Source: Muribaculaceae bacterium | Lineage (GTDB): Bacteria > Bacillota > Clostridia > Lachnospirales > Lachnospiraceae | Reading direction: 5' to 3' | Assembly: GCA_023666425.1 (NCBI GenBank) | Contig: JAMPCA010000001.1 | Span: 8,216-72,215 of the forward strand | DNA: 64,000 bases | Part shown: piece by piece, positions 31,821-39,723 of the stretch | Position numbering within the stretch: the first letter of the stretch is position 1 | How the letters are laid out: every line of letters starts with the position of its first letter | Program-made: the position numbers and the translations under genes | Notes under the pieces: generated by a model | Database searches by the model: none | The model's input: only the letters and a program-made list of their open reading frames with translations | What the model was told of the DNA's origin: nothing

Positions 31821-32519
31821 TTATATATGTGCTTCTTCCAGCATCCGGAACTTTGCCAGATCACTCTGCGTCGTAATCTTAAAGTTCCCCTCATCGCCGG
31901 GAATCATTGCAATATCCAGCCCGAAAATAATTGCGGGCTCCGTAGAGCCCTTAATTTCTAAAATCCTATGTGGCATCAGCTGTCTGTTCGCCTCATAATA
32001 CTTTCCCAGCAAAAATGCCTCCGGCGCCTGCCCCGCATACACACAGCCGCGGTCCAGCAGCTTTGTGACCACCCTTCCGTCGCTGCTGTAATACACCGTA
32101 TCCTTCATTGGAAGCACCGGCATCACCCCGTCATGCCCCCGCAGACCCTCCAGACATTTCACAAGAATCTCCTCTGTAAGAAGCGGCCTTGCCGCATCAT
32201 GGATGAGCACCACATCCTCATCTCCTGCATATTCCCTTATATCATTCAGCCCATTCCAAATGGACAGCTGGCGATTCTCCCCCGGTTCTGAAAACCCGCG
32301 AAGCTTCTTCGCCGCGTGCAGCTTCTCTAAGGTATCTGTCAGCAGACCGTGCCAGCCAATATCCGCAACAATCTGTATCCCGTCTATTTTGTCGCTTTTT
32401 GCCAGTGTCTCAAGACAATATGCAACAACCGGCCTGCCTCCGACCTCTATGTATTGCTTGGGGATATCCCCTCCAAGCCTCGTCCCGGTGCCTCCCGACA
32501 GTACCAAAGCTATATTCAT
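31821..32519 (-). CDS. IspD/TarI-family cytidylyltransferase
   Basis: This 232-residue CTP transferase has the nucleotide-binding S-G-G-T-G-T-R-L-G...P-K-Q-Y, then H-D-A-A-R-P. The family joins CMP to methylerythritol phosphate (IspD), ribitol phosphate (TarI) or xylulose phosphate (Abp1). Overlap of 4 bp with the epimerase and closeness to a reductase favour a pentitol or pentulose substrate over isoprenoid synthesis. Both a TarIJ-like route to CDP-ribitol and an Abp-like route to CDP-arabinitol are possible. Confidence 0.75.
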   Translation of the reverse strand: MNIALVLSGGTGTRLGGDIPKQYIEVGGRPVVAYCLETLAKSDKIDGIQIVADIGWHGLLTDTLEKLHAAKKLRGFSEPGENRQLSIWNGLNDIREYAGDEDVVLIHDAARPLLTEEILVKCLEGLRGHDGVMPVLPMKDTVYYSSDGRVVTKLLDRGCVYAGQAPEAFLLGKYYEANRQLMPHRILEIKGSTEPAIIFGLDIAMIPGDEGNFKITTQSDLAKFRMLEEAHI

Positions 32520-33181
32520 CCAATCTTCATCTCCCGAATATCCTTTATGATTTCCTCATAGGGCTTGTCCTTTCCAAACAAGAGCGTCGTTCCCAGCACA
32601 AACCCGTCCATTCCCTTAGGCGCATACTCCAGAATCCGTTTTGCACTGCAGGCTCCGTCCCAAAAGAGCTCGAAATCCATCTCTTCCCTGAGCTTAATCA
32701 GCCGGGTCACCTTATTTCCTACATATGGCAGAAACATCTGCCCCGCATTTCCCGGATTCACGGACATCACCAGCACGCGCTTTACAATCCGGAGCATTTC
32801 CAGAACAGTCTCCACACTGGTTCCGGGATTGATGGCAATGCCCGGGATCATTTCCGCATCAATGATCTTTTGCAACGTTGTGGACGGGTGGTATTCCGCT
32901 TCCGGGTGAATATAGATGGTATCTCCCTTTCGCAGATGCTTAATAAAAAGATTGATATGCGTATTGGGATGCTCAATCATCAAATGCACGTCCATTGGTT
33001 TGTCCGTCGCTGACCGGATATAAGCCAGATCATTTAGGGACATGGCGTAATTCGGCACATACCTTCCGTCCATAATATCAATGTGAAAAGAATCGATGCC
33101 CGCCGCCTCCAGCGCGTGAACCTCCTTCTCCAGATTACCAAAATCCGCACACATCATCGATGCTGTCAGTTGAAAATTCAT
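32516..33181 (-). CDS. Ribulose-phosphate 3-epimerase family protein
   Basis: This is a 221-residue TIM-barrel protein. I chose ATG 33181 (MNFQLTASMMCADF); it overlaps the upstream stop as ATGA. Family motifs: F-H-I-D-I-M-D-G-R-Y-V-P-N (usually H-x-D-x-M-D-G-x-F-V-P-N), D-V-H-L-M-I and V-N-P-G-N-A-G-Q. The usual D-G-G-I near the end is D-G-A-C here, so it may be a specialised paralogue and not the housekeeping Rpe. The reaction would interconvert ribulose-5-P and xylulose-5-P, feeding the neighbouring cytidylyltransferase. Confidence 0.75.
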   Translation of the reverse strand: MNFQLTASMMCADFGNLEKEVHALEAAGIDSFHIDIMDGRYVPNYAMSLNDLAYIRSATDKPMDVHLMIEHPNTHINLFIKHLRKGDTIYIHPEAEYHPSTTLQKIIDAEMIPGIAINPGTSVETVLEMLRIVKRVLVMSVNPGNAGQMFLPYVGNKVTRLIKLREEMDFELFWDGACSAKRILEYAPKGMDGFVLGTTLLFGKDKPYEEIIKDIREMKIG

Positions 33182-35679
33182 TCTGTCTCCTCCAGCCTTC
33201 GGAATGTAAAAGTGAGCGCAACCGCTATGTCGCCATCCTTCCACATGTACTCAGACCCTTCCGCAATCGTCCCGCGTATATTGACAATCGCATAGTCCCC
33301 CGAGATTACACTCTTCTCGTTTGGATCGCTCTGCAAAGCGGCCGCATTCGTATCCGGATTCCCCGGCTCTAATACAAAACGGGTTCCGGGCATACTGTAG
33401 CCTTCCTGCAGCTCCAGCACAGAATTTTTCCTGCCGAACATTTTTAAATTTAGGTTTAACTTTGCGTCCTTTATACTGCCATCTTCCTGCTTCGTCAAAT
33501 CAATCGGCTGTTCCAGCACATTCCCCACCGGCACGGAGGATTTTATGATCTTGTTCTCAGGCAGCGTATGGTCAATATCAATCTGCGTGGACTTGAGCGT
33601 CACCTCCACCGGAAACTCACTCTGGTTTGCAACAACAATATCTTCGCCCCATATGTTTCCATTGGAAGCATACGGAAAAATTGTCATGGCAAAGCTCGTG
33701 GGCAGCACGACAGACACAACATCCATCTGCGATGCATGTACACGAAAAGACTGCTCTAATATATTCCCTACATTATCCGCAACGATTATTTCAATTGTAT
33801 GAATCTCATCATCCTGCAGCGGAATATCAAACGAAAAGCCGGAAACCACCTCTTCTCCGCTGCAAAGCAAAACTTTTCCAAATACATTTGGCGCATACTC
33901 TGTGTACGGAATACCATCCACCTTGCACTCGACATTATTAAGTCCTGATATAATTTCTCCGCTGTCCTCAAGGCTTACGCGCACCGCACTCGTCCCATCG
34001 GTTGGGGAGATCACATTGACATAATCAAGAACCGGCACCGTCTTCTCCGCAATTACATACTCCGTCATTTCTGCCGTGACATTACCATCCAGCCCCAGCG
34101 TGTAAAACCGTATCACGCCATTGTAGATTTCAGGCAGAGTAAAGGATGCATATCCATTCGAGAGCGGAAGCTCAAAGGCTTCCCCATTTAAATCACAAAA
34201 CAGTGCAGAGACTGCAGCTGCATCTACGGTCAGCTCATAGACAGCTGTTGACATCGCAAAGAATGTGTTCCCCATATAGTATCCACCCTCACGGGAAACC
34301 ACCTCCATCTGTGGTCCCGGCACAGGCTCTTCTTCCTCAGGCTCCTCCTCTTCGGATCCTTCTTCTCCGTCCTCTTCTCCTTCTGTGTCCTCTTCTTCCT
34401 CCAAAGCGCCAGATTCCTCAGCCTCTCCCTCAGAGCCTTCCTCTTCGGGCTCTTCGGGGATTGCCTCTCCCGTGTCCTCTTCTTCCGCGCCCTTCGAAGG
34501 CTCCTCTTCCGCGCCCACACCGGGAGTTCCTTCTTCTGTGCCCTCATTCGGAGTACCTTCCCCGGTCGCTCCCCCCGAGGGCGTCCCTGACGAAATGTCT
34601 GTATTCTCTCCAGCCTGATCCGCCGACCCAACAACAAAAGAAATGCTCCGCTTCACCGGCTCTTCCAGCTCTGCCGCCTGAATAATCACCGTCTCTGTAT
34701 ATTCCCCGGCCAACAGTCCGGTTGGAATGCGCACAACAAAAGAAAGCGTCTCTCCCCTCGGCAGACTCATGGTTAGCGTCTCCTCCGGCCGGGACTCTCC
34801 CTCTGCGGGTTCTTCTCCCCCGGTTTCTTCAGGTTTCTCGCCTTCCGGCTCTCCCTCTATGGCTTCTTCTTCCCCGGTTTCTACGGGATTCCCGTCTCCC
34901 GGCTCTTCCTCTGCGGCCTCTTCTGTCCCGGTCTCTCCGGGATTCTCGTCTCCCGGCTCTTCCTCTGCGGATTCTTCTTCCCCGGTTTCTACGGGATTCC
35001 CGTCTCCCGGCTCTCCTTCCGCGACTTCTTCTGTCCCGGTCTCTCCGGGTTCCTCTGCCTCTGGCTGGGACTCTTCATCCGTGGGCTTTTCTCCTCCGGT
35101 TTCTACAGGATTCTCCGGCCGGGGATCCCCTTCCGCAGCTCCGCTTCCCTCTGTCTCCTCACCCTCCTGCGGATGATGATACACCAGCACTTCCTCCTCA
35201 AGCCCGGTCTCTTCGTTCCGCATAAGCGCATAAACATCGCACAAATCAGCGGTCTGTACCTCCACCGCGCTCATATCCATGCCGTCCTCCGGGTTGGCAA
35301 GCTCTATCCTGTATGGTATGGTCTCCGGATATCCTTCAATAATCGGCGAATCCGGCCCCGTAATCGTAATCTCTAAGCGTGCGGGCGCTTCGTCCGGCTC
35401 CTGCACAGCCTCCGAAACCTCCTCCGGCTCCAATGCCCATACGCGCATGGGCGTCCTAACACAGTTCAGCGTCAGCATACCTGCACAGAACAGGCAGGCA
35501 TAGCGCAGACCGGATACTTCTTTGGCATTCTTAAACAAATGATAGCAGAACAAGCAGACCGCTACCACAGCGAGAATCCCCGCCCGGAGCACAGCATTCC
35601 TCCTGCCTGCCCGGACAAGCACGCACCAAATATCTTTTTGAAATTGTCTCACCAATGTCATTTCGCTTTGGCTTCTCAT
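33178..35679 (-). CDS. Large membrane-anchored surface protein with Glu/Pro repeats
   Basis: This 833-residue protein starts at ATG 35679 (MRSQSEMTLV), behind AAGGTGAG. Two hydrophobic segments near residues 31-48 and 57-72 act as signal/anchor. Then come a beta-rich domain, five exact-length 18-residue repeats (E-P-G-D-G-N-P-V-E-T-G type), a second beta-rich stretch, a very acidic Glu run, and about 370 residues of beta-sandwich-like domains. The C-terminal part carries V-V-L-P-T-S-F-A and N-Q-S-E-F-P-V-E-V, also found in the secreted protein at 38570-39667. It heads the operon with the epimerase, cytidylyltransferase and reductase. Function unknown; a wall or capsule-associated structural protein is plausible. 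Confidence 0.7.
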   Translation of the reverse strand: MRSQSEMTLVRQFQKDIWCVLVRAGRRNAVLRAGILAVVAVCLFCYHLFKNAKEVSGLRYACLFCAGMLTLNCVRTPMRVWALEPEEVSEAVQEPDEAPARLEITITGPDSPIIEGYPETIPYRIELANPEDGMDMSAVEVQTADLCDVYALMRNEETGLEEEVLVYHHPQEGEETEGSGAAEGDPRPENPVETGGEKPTDEESQPEAEEPGETGTEEVAEGEPGDGNPVETGEEESAEEEPGDENPGETGTEEAAEEEPGDGNPVETGEEEAIEGEPEGEKPEETGGEEPAEGESRPEETLTMSLPRGETLSFVVRIPTGLLAGEYTETVIIQAAELEEPVKRSISFVVGSADQAGENTDISSGTPSGGATGEGTPNEGTEEGTPGVGAEEEPSKGAEEEDTGEAIPEEPEEEGSEGEAEESGALEEEEDTEGEEDGEEGSEEEEPEEEEPVPGPQMEVVSREGGYYMGNTFFAMSTAVYELTVDAAAVSALFCDLNGEAFELPLSNGYASFTLPEIYNGVIRFYTLGLDGNVTAEMTEYVIAEKTVPVLDYVNVISPTDGTSAVRVSLEDSGEIISGLNNVECKVDGIPYTEYAPNVFGKVLLCSGEEVVSGFSFDIPLQDDEIHTIEIIVADNVGNILEQSFRVHASQMDVVSVVLPTSFAMTIFPYASNGNIWGEDIVVANQSEFPVEVTLKSTQIDIDHTLPENKIIKSSVPVGNVLEQPIDLTKQEDGSIKDAKLNLNLKMFGRKNSVLELQEGYSMPGTRFVLEPGNPDTNAAALQSDPNEKSVISGDYAIVNIRGTIAEGSEYMWKDGDIAVALTFTFRRLEETE
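34801..35070. repeat. Five tandem 54-bp units in the surface-protein gene
   Basis: The 54-bp period encodes 18-residue units centred on P-V-E-T-G-E-E-E or P-G-E-T-G-T-E-E. Two unit types alternate, so near-identical DNA also recurs every 108 bp (for example at 34872 and 34980). In-frame expansion or contraction is expected. Confidence 0.85.
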
Positions 35680-35725
35680 GCTTTTCTCACCTTCTGTTCT
35701 AAAATACACAAACTCTCTACCTTAT

Positions 35726-35753
35726 ATTATCGTCGGTCTATGGGAAAAATCAA
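35726..35753 (-). promoter_or_regulatory. Candidate promoter of the surface-protein/CDP-sugar operon
   Basis: On the minus strand, TTGATT (35748-35753), a 16-bp spacer and GATAAT (35726-35731). The same region carries GGGAAAAATC-AAGTACTT, also seen at the flagellin promoter. Confidence 0.4.
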
Positions 35754-35840
35754 GTACTTTTTTGTCAAAACCTAAATCTTCCTCCCCATACACCGATAAA
35801 TATGGTATATTATATCTATCAAACTATCACGGAGGATACT

Positions 35841-37736
35841 ATGAAAGAGAAACTAAAAGCAATCAATTTCAGCGCGGTCTGTGACGTTCTGCTGCTTATT
35901 CCTATTCTGTTTGCGGCAGCCGTCATTCCCCTTGTCGTGCGCATCACCTATTACAATCCGCAATTGTCCGGCTATTCCTGGTTTCCGGACTGGACCCTGG
36001 CCATGGATATGTTTATGTTCTATAAAAATAACGCCATGATGCTGCTGGACGGCGTACTTGCCGTTCTGTTTGTCGTGCTGCTGATCCGGCGGCGGCTCCC
36101 GGCAGCTGTCACCTATGCGCCACTGGGTATCTACCTTATATTAGTAATTATTTCATCCATTTTTTCCATTGCCCCGACACAGACATGGCACGGCTTCTAC
36201 GACATGATGGAAACTGCCTTCGCACTGTTTGGATATTGCATGATCTGCTACTACACCTTTGCGGTCGTCAGGTCTGAAACTCAAATCAAGATTATATTAT
36301 CAGTTCTTTTTCTGGGAGTATTCGTACTGTGCGTCATTGGCGTCCTCCAGTTTTTAGGGCGCGACCCATATATGAGCGACTGGGGGAAAAATCTGATTTT
36401 CCCCGCAAAGTACGCCGGATTCAAAAAGTTTCTGACACTTACCTTTGGTGAGAGACGCGTGTATGCCTCTCTTTATAACCCCAACTATGTGGGTGTGTAT
36501 GCCTGCATTATTGTTCCGTTTCTCCAGGTGCTCTCTTTCTCCATGCAAAAAAAGCGCTTCATTATTATTTATTTTGTTCTGGCGGCGCTGATCCTTACAT
36601 GTCTTGTTGGTGCAGGCTCAAAGACTGCGGTTCTCGCGATCATTCCCTGCATGATATTTGCGGCTTTCTATTATGGGAAAAAGCACTGGAAAAAACTTAT
36701 TCCGGTTTTTGCGGTATACATCGCTATATTCGCCGGGCTCAACGTCTACCAGGCCTCCTCATCGGTATTCGTCAATGCGATGGAGCAGCTGGGAGCCGAG
36801 TATATTCCCTCTGCCGAATACCATCTGACCGACATCACGCTGGGCGACGATGCTTTCACAATTACCTACGACGATACGGTGCTGGATGTGAAATACCTTC
36901 TGGATTCCGACGGCTGGTCGATTGAGGTGCGCGATCAGGGAGAAATCATCCGCGCCTATATCAATGAGGAACAGACCGGTTATGAATTCCACGATGCGCG
37001 TTTTGCGGATCTGCAGTTCATTTTCGGCGCCGACCAGCATATGAATGCAGGATTTTCCATTACCAGCGACGGACATTCCTTCTTTATTTACTATGACCAG
37101 AACCAGAATACTTATCTCTACCGCTGCCCGAACGGCAACGCCACCAAAATTTATAATGCCGACACCTTCGACTTCCCGCTGTTCCATATGCTGGGCGGCC
37201 TGAGCGGCCGGGGATATATATGGAGTAAGTCCATTCCCCTCCTGAAAAGTACCTTTATATTAGGAAGCGGACCTGACACTTATGCATTTATGTTTCCGCA
37301 ATACGACTATGTCTCCCTGATCCAGAACGGCTGGGAGGGAATTATGATTACCAAGCCCCACAACATGTATCTGCAAATGGCGGTGCAGACCGGAGTACTG
37401 TCGCTCATTGCCTTTTTGGTATTCTATCTGTGGTACATGTTTGCCTCCTTTAAACTCTATCGCGGCCGGAAGCTTGTCACTCTTGCCGAGCGCATCGGCG
37501 GAGCCATTTTCCTCTCTTCCATCTGCTTTATGATTGCCGGACTGGTAAACGACTCCACCATCGGCGTCTCGGTTGTATACTGGACGCTGCTTGGCCTTGG
37601 CTTCGCCTGCAACCGTATGGTTGCGGCACAGCCATCAGAGGCGACGGAGACGGTTCTCCCGGAGGAACCGGAGACAGTGCCTGAAACAGATACTGAAACA
37701 ACCGCCGAAACAGACAAAGTGGCAGAAATAAATTGA
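35841..37736 (+). CDS. O-antigen ligase/polymerase-family membrane protein
   Basis: This is a 631-residue polytopic membrane protein. ATG 35841 follows GGAGG by 5 bp. About ten hydrophobic segments flank a large extracytoplasmic loop (about 315-470). The Wzy_C-type region shows Y-N-P-N-Y-V-G, then G-R-G-Y-I-W and a conserved K-P-H-N-M-Y-L-Q. This family polymerises or ligates lipid-linked glycans on the outer face of the membrane. The C-terminal 50 residues are Glu/Thr/Pro-rich. It is likely to act on the product of the glycan operon beginning 2 kb away, on the opposite strand. Confidence 0.8.
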   Translation: MKEKLKAINFSAVCDVLLLIPILFAAAVIPLVVRITYYNPQLSGYSWFPDWTLAMDMFMFYKNNAMMLLDGVLAVLFVVLLIRRRLPAAVTYAPLGIYLILVIISSIFSIAPTQTWHGFYDMMETAFALFGYCMICYYTFAVVRSETQIKIILSVLFLGVFVLCVIGVLQFLGRDPYMSDWGKNLIFPAKYAGFKKFLTLTFGERRVYASLYNPNYVGVYACIIVPFLQVLSFSMQKKRFIIIYFVLAALILTCLVGAGSKTAVLAIIPCMIFAAFYYGKKHWKKLIPVFAVYIAIFAGLNVYQASSSVFVNAMEQLGAEYIPSAEYHLTDITLGDDAFTITYDDTVLDVKYLLDSDGWSIEVRDQGEIIRAYINEEQTGYEFHDARFADLQFIFGADQHMNAGFSITSDGHSFFIYYDQNQNTYLYRCPNGNATKIYNADTFDFPLFHMLGGLSGRGYIWSKSIPLLKSTFILGSGPDTYAFMFPQYDYVSLIQNGWEGIMITKPHNMYLQMAVQTGVLSLIAFLVFYLWYMFASFKLYRGRKLVTLAERIGGAIFLSSICFMIAGLVNDSTIGVSVVYWTLLGLGFACNRMVAAQPSEATETVLPEEPETVPETDTETTAETDKVAEIN

Positions 37737-37748
37737 AAAAGGCAAATA

Positions 37749-37777
37749 TTGACAAGTACGACAAACCATAGTATAAT
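37749..37777 (+). promoter_or_regulatory. Consensus sigma-A promoter of the 37.9-39.7 kb surface genes
   Basis: TTGACA (37749-37754), exactly 17 bp, TATAAT (37772-37777). A leader of about 165 nt separates it from the first ATG. Confidence 0.85.
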
Positions 37778-37812
37778 GGTACTATTCGAAGGTATCCATT
37801 TTCTATATGGAA

Positions 37813-37915
37813 TAATTATTAAAAATTTTTCCAGAAGTATCATATTTTTAATAATTACACCGATATAGACTATGGTACAAAACATAGCATATATGCTATA
37901 AACCACCAGCTGGTG
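37813..37915 (+). repeat. Palindromes in the leader of the surface-protein genes
   Basis: There are three features in about 100 bp. A perfect 14-bp inverted repeat TAATTATTAAAAAT (37813-37826) faces ATTTTTAATAATTA (37844-37857). ATAGCATATATGCTAT is a perfect 16-bp palindrome (37884-37899). CACCAGCTGGTG is a perfect 12-bp palindrome (37904-37915). They may be binding sites or leader RNA hairpins. Confidence 0.7.
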
Positions 37916-37948
37916 ATGGTAGTACATGTGCTAGGAAAGGATAATGTA

Positions 37949-38527
37949 ATGAGTGATTCAAACAGTTCCACTCCAGTTTCCGAGACACCAGTTGCTGAAT
38001 CGACCACTGCGGCGGCACCACCTCAGGAAAGTCCTCAAAAGAAGAAAAGTAATAAGGCGCTGATCATAATTATCATTTTATTGATTCTCCTTGTGCTGAT
38101 TCTTCTTTATGCACTATTCAGGCCGAAGCCTGAGGACGTGAACGACGGCCGCGCGACCTTTGTATCGCCGGATAATGTGGAAGAGGTACGGCAACAGTTG
38201 TCAGAGCCGGTCACAGATGCTTATTATACCACATCTATGACAGTTGACTGGTATTTTGACAACGGCGAGGCGGTCTCCACGAGCTCCTATGTGGAGAATG
38301 CAGAGGAGAATACGCGTACGGTATACTTTGATGTGACGCTGGAAGATGGTGAACTGATCTACTCTTCCCCCTACCTTCCGGTAGGCGAACGGATTGAGCA
38401 GATCATGCTGAACCGGGATCTGGATGCAGGTGATTACCCGGCTGTCTGTACCTACTATCTGGTAGATGACGACCACAATGTAATTACCAATGTGTCTGTA
38501 GCGGTCACCATACATGTTCTGAACTAG
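37949..38527 (+). CDS. Single-span membrane protein with extracellular beta domain
   Basis: This is a 192-residue protein. ATG 37949 (MSDSNSSTPV) follows AAAGGA. A Ser/Thr/Pro-rich cytoplasmic N-terminus, K-K-K-S-N-K, one transmembrane helix (about 37-57) and a 130-residue extracellular domain rich in Thr, Tyr and Asp can be seen. The domain contains L-P-V-G-E-R-I-E-Q-I and L-D-A-G-D-Y-P-A-V-C-T-Y. I do not recognise the family. It is followed 42 bp later by a secreted protein, probably co-transcribed; the pair may form a cell-surface assembly. Confidence 0.7.
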   Translation: MSDSNSSTPVSETPVAESTTAAAPPQESPQKKKSNKALIIIIILLILLVLILLYALFRPKPEDVNDGRATFVSPDNVEEVRQQLSEPVTDAYYTTSMTVDWYFDNGEAVSTSSYVENAEENTRTVYFDVTLEDGELIYSSPYLPVGERIEQIMLNRDLDAGDYPAVCTYYLVDDDHNVITNVSVAVTIHVLN

Positions 38528-38569
38528 TGATGTATTGCAGTCACAAAACATTTCAAGGAGGAAAGTTTT

Positions 38570-39667
38570 ATGAACAGAAAAAGAATTGCAGCCTTTATGA
38601 CTGCAGCAACAATGTTACTCAATGTAACACCGGTTATGGCAGCTGAGACAGCAAGTCAGGGCGCTACTACCGTAACAGGCTCTGGTACAGTCAGTGCTTA
38701 CGACAAGACTCCTCAGTTTAAGGTTACCCTGCCGACATCTATTGCACTTGACTTTACCGTTGATCCTTACGGCCTGCTGGATCTCCTGGACGGCGAGAGC
38801 GTGTCCGTTGACGAGCTGACAAACAGCGGTGCTATTATGTCAGCTTCTGGATCTGCTGCTATAATCAAGAATGAGAGCAGCGTACCAGTTACCGTATCCG
38901 TTACCCTGACCGCAACACAGACCAACAACAATACAGTTATTGATTTTAAGAATGTTGGCTCAGATGTTGCTACCGGCAGCGGCACAAACATGTTCTTAGC
39001 AATTATCCCCAGCGCAGACCAGGCTGACAGCGCAGATAACTATGTAGCGGCCAGCTACGCAATTCCGGCTACCACTTCTCCCAGTGGCGCAGATGCTAAG
39101 TTTAAGCTCAACAATGCAGAGTACGAAGTTGTGAACAACAGTGGCAGCTTTGCTATGCAGATTGTAAGCGGTGCTGCAAACTATGACTCTACTGTCTTCA
39201 AGGTAGGCGGTCTTGCAAATCCGGAAGCTGACTGGTCAGACTTTATGAGCGGTGGCGGCAGCGATGTTTCTTTGAGCGCTGTATTCTCTTATGAGCAGTC
39301 TGACGATGCTGAAGAGGTTGACGACAGCTTTGGTGTTTATGGCCTTGTATCCGGCAGCGCAACAAACATTACTGATGATATGGGCTCTGTTGGCGGCGCA
39401 TACACCAAAACCTACACCGGCGATCCTGTAACATTTACTGGAATCAAAAACTGCAACAACATGAGAGTTATCTATCTCAATGGCAAAGATGTTGATTTAG
39501 CATTAGCTAAGGACAACTTTGAATTTAGTGCATCAGAAGGATACATAACCTTTAAGACTTCTTGCTTAGAGAACCTGAAGAATCAAGGAAATAAAGTCTT
39601 CAAGGCAAAGTTATTCTTCCCCGAGAGCGAGAATAGAGAACCCGTTATCATTACCATCAATTTCTAA
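38570..39667 (+). CDS. Secreted beta-rich surface protein
   Basis: This 365-residue protein has a signal peptide (MNRKRIAAFMTAATMLLN, cleavage near A24-A25) and a strong AAGGAGG site. The mature protein is Gly/Ser/Thr/Asn-rich, with V-T-L-P-T-S-I-A-L-D-F near residue 52, then N-E-S-S-V-P-V-T-V. Both motifs match the C-terminal domain of the 833-residue surface protein at 33178-35679. There is no LPXTG and no obvious anchor, so retention may depend on the membrane protein encoded just upstream. Function unknown. Confidence 0.7.
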   Translation: MNRKRIAAFMTAATMLLNVTPVMAAETASQGATTVTGSGTVSAYDKTPQFKVTLPTSIALDFTVDPYGLLDLLDGESVSVDELTNSGAIMSASGSAAIIKNESSVPVTVSVTLTATQTNNNTVIDFKNVGSDVATGSGTNMFLAIIPSADQADSADNYVAASYAIPATTSPSGADAKFKLNNAEYEVVNNSGSFAMQIVSGAANYDSTVFKVGGLANPEADWSDFMSGGGSDVSLSAVFSYEQSDDAEEVDDSFGVYGLVSGSATNITDDMGSVGGAYTKTYTGDPVTFTGIKNCNNMRVIYLNGKDVDLALAKDNFEFSASEGYITFKTSCLENLKNQGNKVFKAKLFFPESENREPVIITINF

Positions 39668-39676
39668 TTTTAACTT

Positions 39677-39710
39677 AAAATGCATGTCGGAATAACCCGA
39701 CATGCATTTT
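39677..39710. terminator. Bidirectional terminator between convergent operons
   Basis: A perfect 14-bp stem AAAATGCATGTCGG/CCGACATGCATTTT with loop AATAAC and A/T runs on both sides. It ends the surface genes on the plus strand and the long glycan operon on the minus strand. Confidence 0.9.
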
Positions 39711-39723
39711 ATTTAAAGTGCCC

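Noticed and set aside
34801-35070. Tandem 54-bp repeats considered as a CRISPR array
   Set aside because: There are no spacers, the period is an exact multiple of three and the units translate in frame within a surface-protein gene.
37813-37857. Invertible promoter flanked by the 14-bp inverted repeats
   Set aside because: The repeats span only 45 bp and do not enclose the promoter, so a phase-variable inverton is unlikely.
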